Shown here: piece after piece, positions 17,375 to 25,078 of the stretch
How positions within the stretch are numbered: the first letter of the stretch is position 1
Layout: the number at the start of each line of letters is the position of its first letter
Source: Kineothrix sp. MB12-C1
Lineage (GTDB): Bacteria; Bacillota; Clostridia; Lachnospirales; Lachnospiraceae
DNA: 64,000 nt
Direction of reading: 5' to 3'
Assembly (NCBI RefSeq): GCF_030863805.1
Contig: NZ_CP132957.1
Span: 1,488,001 to 1,552,000 of the forward strand
Translations under genes and position numbers: made by a program
The notes under the pieces: generated by a model
Database searches by the model: none
What the model saw: the letters and a program-made list of their open reading frames with translations, nothing else
What the model was told of the DNA's origin: nothing

Positions 17375-17591
17375 CTTTTTAATTATTTAAATATGGTTTA
17401 ATATGATTTATCGGTATGTTTTAAAATAATAAATCTAAAACCCGTCCGAAAAGTAAAAAATTAAATTCCACCTTTTTACCCCTTAAGAATATCAAATCTG
17501 GAATTTACTCTTGCATACGTTACTTAATACAATATGCCTTTATGATAAAGAAATAGCCAGCCAACACAAACCTGCATCAGCCAGCCCTCTC

Positions 17592-18503
17592 TTATCGCCT
17601 CCAATCCTTTTCATCTTTTTTCTTATCCGTCATACTTTCCGTATAGACCTCATCAAATTCATCATAAATATTCATCAAATCTTTCTCTATTCCTAATTTC
17701 TCAAGAACCCCACGATAAACCTTAACACCGACTTTGTAATCCAGTTCCTCCAGATGAAAGGCCCTTGCTCTTATATCTGCACTTGCCTGCTGGAACAATA
17801 CTGGTGTCATGCCCATTATGTCACATAGATTCATGGATTTCTCAACTTCTCGCTCAATAAGTTTCTGTTCCTGTATCTTATCCCAACATCCTGATATTTC
17901 AGCAAATTCATCGTAAGCTTCACTAAATCCCATTCTGCTTCCAATCTCCGTCAAATAATCCATGAAATAATTAAATGCCTTATCATCAGGTAGTATTTCA
18001 AATGGAAATCTTTCTGCTTTTTCTTGCAAAGACAATCTTTGATATTCAGCTAGAGCCTTAGGAAGTTCAATACGTTCTACGGCATTGCTCTGTCGCATAT
18101 CCACTAGGGTTTCATCAATACCCGAACTAGTTGTTTCTCTTTCAACCATATCTGATGATTCTATTACCGAATCAGTTACTAGTTCGATTGATGGTTCAGG
18201 AACTATTATTGGTTCATCTTCCCTCACAAATTCATTCATCGCTTCCAATTGCGGTACTACTATCCGTTTTGCTTCGTCTGATATAGCTACTTCATCCACC
18301 GCTACAACAACTTCCTTAAACGGATTTTCTGGAACTTCTACATCATAGATATCAGTAATCTCTTCCATTTCATCAACTGGAAACATTCTATCCAATGCTT
18401 CTGCCACTCGTGATATTTCTTTTGCACAACATCTTTCTGCAATCTTGATCTGCTCTTTAATCTTCCCCTTTCGTTCCTTCAAGAGACGAGAATGATAAGC
18501 CAT
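17592..18503 (-). CDS. Hypothetical mobile-element protein (303 aa)
   Basis: Unrecognised protein. The first ~45 residues are basic and helical (LLKERKGKIKEQIKIAERCC), residues 50-145 are an acidic, low-complexity linker rich in Val, Glu, Ser and Thr, and 150-300 are helical and acidic. No catalytic motif, membrane segment or signal peptide. The first ~12 codons lie antisense to integrase sequence (18482-18540), so the N-terminus is probably made by a rearrangement junction and the real gene may be truncated there. It could be the C-terminal part of a mobilisation or replication protein. No Shine-Dalgarno precedes the ATG. Confidence 0.5.
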   Translation of the reverse strand: MAYHSRLLKERKGKIKEQIKIAERCCAKEISRVAEALDRMFPVDEMEEITDIYDVEVPENPFKEVVVAVDEVAISDEAKRIVVPQLEAMNEFVREDEPIIVPEPSIELVTDSVIESSDMVERETTSSGIDETLVDMRQSNAVERIELPKALAEYQRLSLQEKAERFPFEILPDDKAFNYFMDYLTEIGSRMGFSEAYDEFAEISGCWDKIQEQKLIEREVEKSMNLCDIMGMTPVLFQQASADIRARAFHLEELDYKVGVKVYRGVLEKLGIEKDLMNIYDEFDEVYTESMTDKKKDEKDWRR

Positions 18504-19057
18504 ATTCGCAGACTTATCTTCGTACAGTGCAAAATCAGCTCAGTGCAATTTTTAACCACGGATGCAGATTCTATGGTCTTACTGTTAATCCGTCAAAGCA
18601 GGCAGGGAAAATGGGAAAAGCAAAAGGAAAAGAAATGCTTTTCTGGACAAAAGAAGAGTATTTGAAATTTTCAGAAGTTATGAAAGAAAAACCAATTTCG
18701 TTTTATGCTTTTGAAGTCTTGTACTGGACTGGGATTCGTGAAGGTGAATTGTTAGCTTTGGAGCGTGGAGATTTTAATCTAGAAAATCGGAAACTCACCA
18801 TTAATAAATCTTATCAGCATTTACAAGGCAAGGATTATATTACTTCTCCCAAAACAGAAAAGAATAATCGAGTAATCGAAATGCCAGAGTTTCTGTGCAA
18901 AGAAATGGAGGATTATTTTGGAATGTTATATGGGTGTGAAGAACATACGAGATTATTCACATTTTCAAAAAGCTACCTCCATCATGAGATGGATCGTGGA
19001 GCTAAGAAAGCTGGAGTAAAACGAATTCGTATTCATGATTTGCGTCACAGTCACGTT
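18482..19057 (+). pseudogene. Tyrosine integrase, C-terminal half in inverted orientation (broken)
   Basis: Plus-strand reading matches the core of a tyrosine recombinase: KPYSQTYLRTVQNQLSAIFNH (end of the SAM-like arm, from about 18494), then GIREGELLAL with the first catalytic Arg, KTEKNNRVIEMP, and HDLRHSHVAH with the His-x-x-Arg box. After HVAH the frame runs into sequence antisense to the N-terminal half and the nucleophile Tyr region is missing. It therefore cannot encode an active recombinase. A GTG at 18527 gives the longest apparent start (209 codons) but family alignment begins further upstream. Confidence 0.85.
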
Positions 19058-19059
19058 GC

Positions 19060-19372
19060 ACACTGTATTGATATCCTTCATTTTCTTGTCCTTAAAATAA
19101 GGGAGTATCTTACTGTTAATAACCGCTTCTTTCGTATTCCAAGTATTTTCCTTTAATTTGGGTTTCATATCTCTTGTATAGGCTTCTACAAAGTCATCAA
19201 AAGTCATTTCCAAATTAGCTTCTTCTTTCATACGAAAATGCTGTTCCCACTCTAATGCTTCTCTTCTGGTCTTGAACCCACGCTTCAATTTGCGCTTATT
19301 CTTGCCAGTCCAGTCATAATAATGGAACGAGACATACCATGTGCCTCGCTCCTCATCTTTATATGCTGCCAT
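19060..19372 (-). pseudogene. Tyrosine integrase, N-terminal half (broken)
   Basis: Minus-strand frame with the arm-binding domain (YKDEERGTWYVSFHYYDWTG, then KRGFKTRREALEWE) and the start of the SAM-like core-binding domain (FDDFVEAYTRDMKPKLKENT to KDKKMKDIN). Just after KDIN, at about 19060, similarity stops and the frame enters the inverted C-terminal half. The start has AAAGGAG upstream and lies 15 bases after the excisionase stop, the usual xis-int arrangement. The simplest reading is one integrase gene split by an inversion of about 575 bp, with loss of the C-terminal tail. Confidence 0.85.
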
Positions 19373-19387
19373 CCATTTCTCCTTTCG

Positions 19388-19576
19388 TTACGCTGTTACT
19401 GTTACTCCGTAAAACTTCTCTTCAAAATACTTAATTGCTACTTTGCCAGGAATGGTAATAAAACCTTTTGCGTCAAGCTCTTCATTCATCTGTTTGATGA
19501 GCTTATACGCATATGGTTTTGAAATGCCAAGCATTTCTGCCATCTCAGCTGCTGTAATATAAATTGCTCCTTCCAT
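19388..19576 (-). CDS. Excisionase-like HTH protein
   Basis: 62-residue DNA-binding protein with MEGAIYITAAEMAEMLGISK (helix-turn-helix start) and KQMNEELDAKGFITIPGKVA, typical of small excisionases encoded just upstream of integrases in Firmicute integrative elements. ATG at 19576 is chosen for the strong AAAGGAGGTGG five bases upstream. An in-frame start further up would add ten residues. It would direct excision together with the integrase, but the integrase is broken. Transcription probably starts near 20016 from the promoter under the repressor operators, giving a leader of about 440 bases. Confidence 0.8.
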   Translation of the reverse strand: MEGAIYITAAEMAEMLGISKPYAYKLIKQMNEELDAKGFITIPGKVAIKYFEEKFYGVTVTA

Positions 19577-19621
19577 CCGTCCACCTCCTTTGTATAAAAA
19601 TTTCAAAATCTAACTAGGGAC

Positions 19622-19824
19622 CTGGGGAACCACCCCAGCCACTCAACTATTGTTTGGACTATTGCAGCAAGATCAGGTGCTATAACTCATGTTATAGCTA
19701 CGGTTTTCCTGTTTGGAAAATCGTTGGCGTTCTGTGTATTCATTTGTTGTTGATGTCTCGGTGTTAGAAATTCTTTCTAACACTATCGCGGTGCTCCTCG
19801 AATACTTATGCAAGCATAGTATTC
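19622..19824. repeat. Array of five hairpins in the xis leader
   Basis: Five separate inverted repeats in 203 bases: 19622-19638 (6-bp stem), 19679-19698 (8-bp stem GCTATAAC), 19702-19722 (stem GGTTTTCC with one G-T), 19761-19783 (10-bp stem GTGTTAGAAA), 19800-19824 (10-bp stem with one bulge, GAATACTTATG). They are separated by short GC-rich spacers with similar words (ATCGCGGTGCTCCTCG, ATCGCTACTCGCG). They would be transcribed in the excisionase leader. Possible roles: structured leader, single-strand origin, or transfer origin. Confidence 0.7.
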
Positions 19825-19987
19825 TCATCGCTACTCGCGTAAATCAACCTCGGCTATGCGCCCCGGGCCTGCTCTTGTTTGAGATATTCCCGCCAGTTCT
19901 GGGAGTGTCATCATCGCTCTCTTCCTTATCAGAAGATCTTGGCGAATGTCTGTTAACATATGGTACCGCTCATTCAGTCGTATTAGC

Positions 19988-20005
19988 ATTCGCTTCATAG
20001 CGAAT
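19988..20005. promoter_or_regulatory. Operator-like palindrome O1
   Basis: ATTCGC-N6-GCGAAT, perfect 6+6 palindrome, lying downstream of the minus-strand promoter start. Likely repressor site. Confidence 0.75.
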
Positions 20006-20022
20006 ATTCTATTGTGATACTT

Positions 20023-20051
20023 ATTATAATTCGCTTTATAGAGAATGTCAA
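20023..20051 (-). promoter_or_regulatory. Sigma-A promoter toward xis-int
   Basis: Minus strand TTGACA, 17-base spacer, TATAAT: a consensus promoter. Its spacer is exactly operator O2, so repressor binding would block polymerase. Confidence 0.85.
20029..20046. promoter_or_regulatory. Operator-like palindrome O2
   Basis: ATTCGC-N6-GAGAAT, same spacing as O1 with one half-site mismatch; fills the spacer between -35 and -10 of the xis promoter. Confidence 0.75.
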
Positions 20052-20057
20052 TATTTT

Positions 20058-20075
20058 TTTCGCCTCTAGGCGAAT
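20058..20075. promoter_or_regulatory. Operator-like palindrome O3
   Basis: TTTCGC-N6-GCGAAT, same 18-bp format, just upstream of the repressor gene's own -35. Could give autoregulation. Confidence 0.75.
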
Positions 20076-20082
20076 ATTTTTA

Positions 20083-20111
20083 TTTACTGTATCTCATTTA
20101 TCAGATATAAT
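20083..20111 (+). promoter_or_regulatory. Sigma-A promoter of the repressor operon
   Basis: Plus strand TTTACT, 17-base spacer, TATAAT, about 45 bases before the XRE gene's Shine-Dalgarno AAAGGAGG. Confidence 0.65.
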
Positions 20112-20162
20112 AAGTCCTATAAGGTTTCATTTTTATTTAATTTCCAGTAAAGGAGGCAGACT

Positions 20163-20714
20163 ATGACCATTGGTAAAAAAATAAAATTTGTACGAAAACT
20201 CAGAAAAATGACCCAGCAGGAACTTGGAGTTGCTGTTGGTTTAGAAGAAAAGGGAGCTGCAAATCGTATTGCACAATACGAATGCGATTACAGAGTCCCT
20301 CAAAAAGACATGCTTATAGATATGGCAAAGGCTATGGATATCAATCCCCTGAACTTTGTCAGTGAAATTCCAGGAAGCGCAGAAGATATTATGCAAACTT
20401 TCTTCTGGCTAGATGAAGATAACCGTGGTGCAATCAATCTTTTTTCTCTTATCCGTAGTAATAAAAAAGAAAAAGCCACCACAAAGGCGGTAGCCCAATA
20501 TGATGACAATGACGATTACTGGCCAGATGAACCGCCAGTCGGTATGTGGTTTAATTATGGGTTGGTTGATGAATTCATGAGGGAATGGATGATTCGAAAG
20601 CAGGAGCTTGCAAAGAAAGAGATTACAGAAAATGCGTATTTGGAATGGAAACTGAACTGGCCAGATACATGTGATGATTGTGGGAAATTTGAAGCAAAGA
20701 AAGGATGGAGATAA
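20163..20714 (+). CDS. XRE-family repressor
   Basis: 183-residue regulator with an N-terminal HTH (about 4-62: IKFVRKLRKMTQQELGVAVG, NRIAQYECDYRVPQ) and a C-terminal part with acidic stretch DDNDDYWPDEPP and a CxxC pair (CDDC) near the end. AAAGGAGG precedes the start. It is divergent from xis-int and immediately followed (one base) by the HEPN-motif gene, so it probably represses both the mobile element and its own operon through the palindromes at 19988-20075. Whether the C-terminal part senses a signal is unknown. Confidence 0.88.
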   Translation: MTIGKKIKFVRKLRKMTQQELGVAVGLEEKGAANRIAQYECDYRVPQKDMLIDMAKAMDINPLNFVSEIPGSAEDIMQTFFWLDEDNRGAINLFSLIRSNKKEKATTKAVAQYDDNDDYWPDEPPVGMWFNYGLVDEFMREWMIRKQELAKKEITENAYLEWKLNWPDTCDDCGKFEAKKGWR

Positions 20715-20715
20715 A

Positions 20716-22149
20716 ATGCCAAATAATGAAATTATAGAAACTAATAATCAATTAGCAACCCAAATGACTCAATTTGAGAATTTACTTATCTCAATGGGGT
20801 TACCCTCTGAAAATGTAATCGCTCCTATTGATGAAAGAGAAAATATTATGACCATGCTGCCCAATCTCATTTCAAAAATACCACCTGAACAAAAGAGAAA
20901 TGCCACCTATCTTTCAAGATTTGTTGCTGGCGCAGCTATCGGTCTTTTTGATGCAGCTCTTAACTATGTATGGAATGAAGTAGTTCTAAACCTACGTCAA
21001 AAAATTGTTTACTATGGTTTAGACACTTTTTTTGAAAATGCAGTCGGAGCAAAGATACGTGATCAGTATAAATCTGAGGAAGATTTATCAGGTATAAAAG
21101 ATAAAACCATGCTTGAAACATGTAAAAAACTTGAATGGATTTCTGATATCGTTTACAGAAAGCTATGTCATATACTAGATATGAGAAATCAAATTGGTGC
21201 TTCTCACCCTAATACATATGATATAAATTCCTATGAATTAGTAGGTTGGTTACAAACATGCGTAACAGAAGTAATTAATGATAAACCATCCGCATCTGCT
21301 ATTCAAATAAGAACAATCATAGAAAATATTAAAAAACAAACTACTCCTTTAGACCAATTAACCCTTCAATCATTTGGTAGTGCAATTTCAGATCTTTCTT
21401 CTGGGATGGCTTCAAATTTATTAACTTCTCTTTTTGGTCTTTATATTTCAAATGATACAAGCAATGAAATTCGAAACAATATCCTTGCCCTTTCAAAAGT
21501 ATTGTGGACCTTTAGTAAAACTGAAACTAAATATGATTTAGGAGAAAAAAAAGAATTTTACAGAAATAATCTTGATAAAATAAAAGAAGACTTAACTTAT
21601 ACTTTTTTTGAAAAATGTGATGGTTTATCATACTTGTCACTTACAGAAAGAAGTTTACAATTAAGTAGTTTATGCGATAATCTATCCTCAGCACACAGCG
21701 GGTGGGATAATTATTATAATGAACCTCCAATTGCAAAAGAAATTATGAAATATATTAAAACCTCAATTGATATTCCTATAGAACGTTCTGAAAAATTAAT
21801 TAATACTTTTTTAGATTGTCGTATTGGTAGAGAAGTAAATTACTGTAATGGAGTATCACAAGGAGCTTTACCTATTTATAATTCCTTCTTCAAAATTCTT
21901 TCAAAAGAACAAGTTAAAATACTGTTGGAATTATTTAAAAACCATATGGATTCAATATATAGTGGAAATGGCATCCGTGCCAAAAATGCTCATGAAGTAC
22001 TTTTACTTTTAAAATCTCCATTGGTTGGTGATCGTTTAAATGAAATCATTGATTTTATGCTGAATTTTGCAGACAAAAAAATCCTCAATAAAGTATATAA
22101 AGATAAAAGCTTTAAAGATCTTTGCGATGGAGTTATCAATCTGGACTAG
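20716..22149 (+). CDS. HEPN-motif protein, partner of TIR protein
   Basis: 477-residue, almost wholly helical protein with no name I can give. Residues 157-164 read RNQIGASH, an Rx6H HEPN ribonuclease motif placed after a long helix (KKLEWISDIVYRKLCHILDM), as in Abi-type HEPN domains. A glycine- and alanine-rich segment (AGAAIGLFDAAL, about 71-82) is hydrophobic but short. ATG at 20716 follows the repressor stop by one base and has AAAGGATGGAG upstream; an earlier in-frame ATG at 20671 overlaps the repressor gene. With the TIR gene 66 bases downstream it makes a likely two-gene defence module. Confidence 0.65.
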   Translation: MPNNEIIETNNQLATQMTQFENLLISMGLPSENVIAPIDERENIMTMLPNLISKIPPEQKRNATYLSRFVAGAAIGLFDAALNYVWNEVVLNLRQKIVYYGLDTFFENAVGAKIRDQYKSEEDLSGIKDKTMLETCKKLEWISDIVYRKLCHILDMRNQIGASHPNTYDINSYELVGWLQTCVTEVINDKPSASAIQIRTIIENIKKQTTPLDQLTLQSFGSAISDLSSGMASNLLTSLFGLYISNDTSNEIRNNILALSKVLWTFSKTETKYDLGEKKEFYRNNLDKIKEDLTYTFFEKCDGLSYLSLTERSLQLSSLCDNLSSAHSGWDNYYNEPPIAKEIMKYIKTSIDIPIERSEKLINTFLDCRIGREVNYCNGVSQGALPIYNSFFKILSKEQVKILLELFKNHMDSIYSGNGIRAKNAHEVLLLLKSPLVGDRLNEIIDFMLNFADKKILNKVYKDKSFKDLCDGVINLD

Positions 22150-22215
22150 TTGCTATTTTAGTCAAATTCTTAATTATATAAAATTGTCATAATTCTTAAA
22201 GCTGAAAGGATAAAA

Positions 22216-23097
22216 ATGAACCCAGAAGTTTTTATATCTTATAATTGGAATAGTAAAGTTATTGTTGATGAGTTAGAATCTATTCTTATTGGTACTCATT
22301 TTCAAGTAAAACGTGATATTAGAGATATCGGTAACTGGTCCAGTATAAAAGAATTTATGGATCATATTCCAGAAAATACAAATATAGTATTAATAATTAG
22401 TTCTGATTACCTCAAATCACTAAATTGTGTATATGAGGGTATTATCTCAATGAAAAATTGCAAATCAGCAACTAGCCTTTTCATTACAAGTGATGCTGCC
22501 AATATCTACTCTCCTAATATGAAATCAAACTTTTTACACTTTTGGCTTGATAATAAAACAGAATATTTATCATCTGATTTAGAAAAATTCACATTGGTAA
22601 AAGATAACATTTCTGACTTTATTAACTGGATTACAGACTCAAACAATCCTAAAGCAAATGATATATTTGATTTTACAGATAAATTTATCGAAAAAAATAT
22701 TGTTGATACTTTAACGGATTCTAATTACGAGAATCTAGTTGATGATTTAAAATTCTGTGACTATATTGTCATTTCCGAATTTCCAGAATATCCATTTTTA
22801 GAAAAAAGATATACCTACTTAAAACATAAATATTTGGTGGCTGATAATGGATTAACTTTCGTATTCTATCTTAAGGATGAAACTGATTCTATAAAAAGAA
22901 TTCTAATTTCAAATGTTCAGAAAATTGAGAAAGGAAATGAAGGCAGCGATTTCTCAAAATACTATTTTAAATGTGTTGATACCAAAATTTTACTGCGACA
23001 ATATGAAGCAGAAACATTTGGTAAAAAATATAGTGATGATGATTTAGATCCTATAGAACGTGTAAGAATTATAATTCATTTTAATCTTTGCAATTAA
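22216..23097 (+). CDS. TIR-domain protein
   Basis: 293 residues. The N-terminal ~130 form a TIR domain: EVFISYNWNSK (box 1), a DIRDIGNW region, VLIISSDYLKS, and CVYEGI with Glu74 at the position of the catalytic glutamate of NAD-cleaving TIR domains. The C-terminal ~150 residues are an uncharacterised sensor or adaptor region. Bacterial TIR effectors usually deplete NAD after phage sensing; here the HEPN protein may be a sensor or second effector. AAAGGATAAAA precedes the ATG. Low GC like the rest of the island. Last gene before the element's right boundary beside guaA. Confidence 0.82.
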   Translation: MNPEVFISYNWNSKVIVDELESILIGTHFQVKRDIRDIGNWSSIKEFMDHIPENTNIVLIISSDYLKSLNCVYEGIISMKNCKSATSLFITSDAANIYSPNMKSNFLHFWLDNKTEYLSSDLEKFTLVKDNISDFINWITDSNNPKANDIFDFTDKFIEKNIVDTLTDSNYENLVDDLKFCDYIVISEFPEYPFLEKRYTYLKHKYLVADNGLTFVFYLKDETDSIKRILISNVQKIEKGNEGSDFSKYYFKCVDTKILLRQYEAETFGKKYSDDDLDPIERVRIIIHFNLCN

Positions 23098-23129
23098 ACA
23101 GGTATCAAAAAGGTATCACGCCCAAAAGA

Positions 23130-23171
23130 AAAGCCCCAAGAACTGCGTAAATACGCCATTCTTGGGACTTT
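23130..23171 (-). terminator. guaA terminator
   Basis: Twenty-base arms with few mismatches (23130-23149 and 23152-23171) form a strong hairpin followed on the minus strand by CTTTTCTTTT. Just beyond lies the direct repeat GGTATCAAAAAGGTATCA (23101-23118), which may be part of the mobile element's end. Confidence 0.85.
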
Positions 23172-23176
23172 GTTCT

Positions 23177-24718
23177 CTATTCGAATTCTATCGTCGCCGG
23201 CGGTTTCCCGGTACAGTCATACATAACTCTATTCACACCCTTAACTTCATTCACAATCCTTCTTGTGACATGTCCAAGCACTTCCCATGGAATCTGTGCG
23301 GCTTCGGCTGTCATGAAGTCGGAGGTATTTACTGCTCTGAGTGCCACTGCGTAGTCATAGGTGCGCTCATCGCCCATAACGCCTACGGAGCGCATATTGG
23401 TAAGAGCGGCAAAGTATTGGCCGAGTTCTTGGTCGATACCGGCTTTTGCGATTTCTTCCCTATAGATTGCATCCGCCTCCTGAACGATGGCTACCTTTTC
23501 TGCAGTAACTTCACCGATAATACGGATACCGAGGCCGGGGCCGGGGAAGGGTTGTCTATATACGAGATGGTTAGGAATACCAAGCTCTAAGCCCGCTCTT
23601 CTCACTTCATCCTTGAAAAGGAGACGGAGCGGTTCAATAATTTCTTTAAAATCAACATAGTCGGGAAGCCCGCCTACGTTGTGATGAGATTTGATTACAG
23701 CACTTTTGCCGAGGCCGCTTTCGATAACATCGGGATAAATGGTACCCTGTACGAGGTAATCGACTGCGCCGATTTTCTTCGCTTCTTCCTCGAATACACG
23801 GATAAATTCTTCGCCGATAATCTTTCTCTTCGCTTCAGGCTCTGTAACTCCTGCCAGCTTGTTATAGAAGCGTTCCTGGGCATTGACACGGATGAAGTTC
23901 AAGTCATAATGACCGTTCGGACCGAATACTGCTTCTACTTCATCGCCTTCGTTTTTACGAAGGAGTCCATGATCTACGAATACACAGGTGAGCTGTTTAC
24001 CGATTGCCTTCGATAGAAGAACCGCTGCTACGGAAGAATCTACTCCACCGGAAAGGGCGCACAGTACCTTGCCATCTCCTACCTTCTCTCTGATCGCTCT
24101 GATATTTTCTTCTACGAAGGGTCCCATCTGCCAATCGCCTTTGCAGCCGCAGATATCGGATACAAAGTTCTTAAGCATTGTCATGCCTTCCTGTGTATGC
24201 ATTACTTCCGGATGGAACTGTACCGCATATAATCCCTTTTCCACATTCTCCATGCCTGCTACCGGGCATACAGGGGTATGTGCTGTTACTGTGAAGCCTT
24301 CCGGCGCTTTTTCAACATAGTCTGTATGGCTCATCCAGCAGATTGTCTTGGGAGAAACTCCTTTAAATAGTGCTCTGCTCGTATCTGTATCTACTTCTGT
24401 TTTTCCATATTCACTGACCGGTGCTGTTGTTACCGTACCACCGAGCAGATGTGACATAAGTTGAGAACCATAACAAATTCCGAGTACAGGAATACCCAGT
24501 TCGAATATTTCTTTTTCACAAACCGGTGAATCCGCCGCATATACGCTGTTTGGTCCTCCTGTTAAAATAATTCCTTTCGGATTGATTTCTTTAATCTTAT
24601 CCAGCCCTATGTTATGGGGATGAACTTCACAATATACATTGCATTCTCTTACTCTTCTGGCAATCAACTGATTGTACTGTCCGCCGAAATCCAGTACAAT
24701 AATCATTTCTCTTTCCAT
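23177..24718 (-). CDS. guaA: GMP synthase (glutamine-hydrolysing)
   Basis: Amidates XMP to GMP in purine synthesis. Class I glutamine amidotransferase domain (about 5-190): [26 protein letters not shown] with nucleophile Cys, and VQFHPEV with catalytic His. ATP-pyrophosphatase domain with P-loop LSGGVDSSV, then the C-terminal dimerisation domain ending [11 protein letters not shown]. From ATG 24718 it has 513 residues, the normal length; GGAAGGGA lies upstream. A start at 24706 or 24760 is possible. A defence-bearing mobile element lies directly after its 3' end, a frequent insertion position in Firmicutes. Confidence 0.97.
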   Translation of the reverse strand: MEREMIIVLDFGGQYNQLIARRVRECNVYCEVHPHNIGLDKIKEINPKGIILTGGPNSVYAADSPVCEKEIFELGIPVLGICYGSQLMSHLLGGTVTTAPVSEYGKTEVDTDTSRALFKGVSPKTICWMSHTDYVEKAPEGFTVTAHTPVCPVAGMENVEKGLYAVQFHPEVMHTQEGMTMLKNFVSDICGCKGDWQMGPFVEENIRAIREKVGDGKVLCALSGGVDSSVAAVLLSKAIGKQLTCVFVDHGLLRKNEGDEVEAVFGPNGHYDLNFIRVNAQERFYNKLAGVTEPEAKRKIIGEEFIRVFEEEAKKIGAVDYLVQGTIYPDVIESGLGKSAVIKSHHNVGGLPDYVDFKEIIEPLRLLFKDEVRRAGLELGIPNHLVYRQPFPGPGLGIRIIGEVTAEKVAIVQEADAIYREEIAKAGIDQELGQYFAALTNMRSVGVMGDERTYDYAVALRAVNTSDFMTAEAAQIPWEVLGHVTRRIVNEVKGVNRVMYDCTGKPPATIEFE

Positions 24719-24804
24719 TTTAGCTGTTATCCCTTCCGCTTTATCCCAAGTGTAGACCAAAAGACAGTCTTCTGGCAGAATCTTGGCAAGTTCTTTCTTT
24801 TCCT

Positions 24805-24831
24805 ATAACCGTTCAGTACCTTCACAATTAC
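24805..24831. repeat. Dispersed hairpin repeat, copy R1
   Basis: GTTCAGTACC core with flanking ATAAC and AATTAC ends, in the guaA leader. A further word GTGAAAATCCATTAAA just to the right is shared with copy R3. Confidence 0.6.
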
Positions 24832-24904
24832 AAAAACAAAGATTGCTTTGTGAAAATCCATTAAAGTTACCTTTTTCTTACTAATTGTTAAACGTTCGCA
24901 CTTC

Positions 24905-24934
24905 ATTATATAAGAAAGAGTAAAGTCTTGTCAA
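24905..24934 (-). promoter_or_regulatory. Sigma-A promoter of guaA
   Basis: Minus strand TTGACA, 18-base spacer, TATAAT; leader of about 180 bases to the guaA start. Confidence 0.75.
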
Positions 24935-25078
24935 AGCCTTCTTATTTTTACCTCAAGCTCTCATCTTCATCTTAAGATCCGACTTTCATTCTAAGCCTTT
25001 ATTCTTATCCCAGGACTTGACTTTCATCCCGGGTTCTTATCACATCTTAGCAATTCCTACCTTATATCTCCATCTTAA

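Larger units (their letters stand above)
19577..20162. other. Divergent control region between excisionase and repressor (~585 bp)
   Basis: No gene. It holds, from left to right, an array of five hairpins (19622-19824), about 160 bases in which I see nothing definite (19825-19987), three operator-like palindromes, and two divergent sigma-A promoters. The layout is that of a lysogeny-like switch controlling an integrative element. Confidence 0.75.
24719..25078. other. guaA-MATE intergenic region (360 bp)
   Basis: Contains the guaA leader with one dispersed repeat (24805-24831), the guaA promoter, and, from about 24950 to 25060, a pyrimidine-rich stretch with loosely repeated words (GACTTTCAT, TTCTTATC). 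No purine riboswitch core is visible. No gene. Confidence 0.6.

Noticed and set aside
19622-19824. CRISPR array
   Set aside because: The repeated features are different hairpins, not identical direct repeats with spacers, and no cas genes are present.
19713-20000. 95-codon plus-strand frame between excisionase and repressor
   Set aside because: Covers the hairpin array and operator O1; no Shine-Dalgarno and no domain.
23681-24016. 111-codon plus-strand frame
   Set aside because: Antisense to guaA, which is certain.
24719-24935. Purine riboswitch in the guaA leader
   Set aside because: The conserved loop sequences of the guanine aptamer are not visible; the leader is mostly a dispersed repeat copy.
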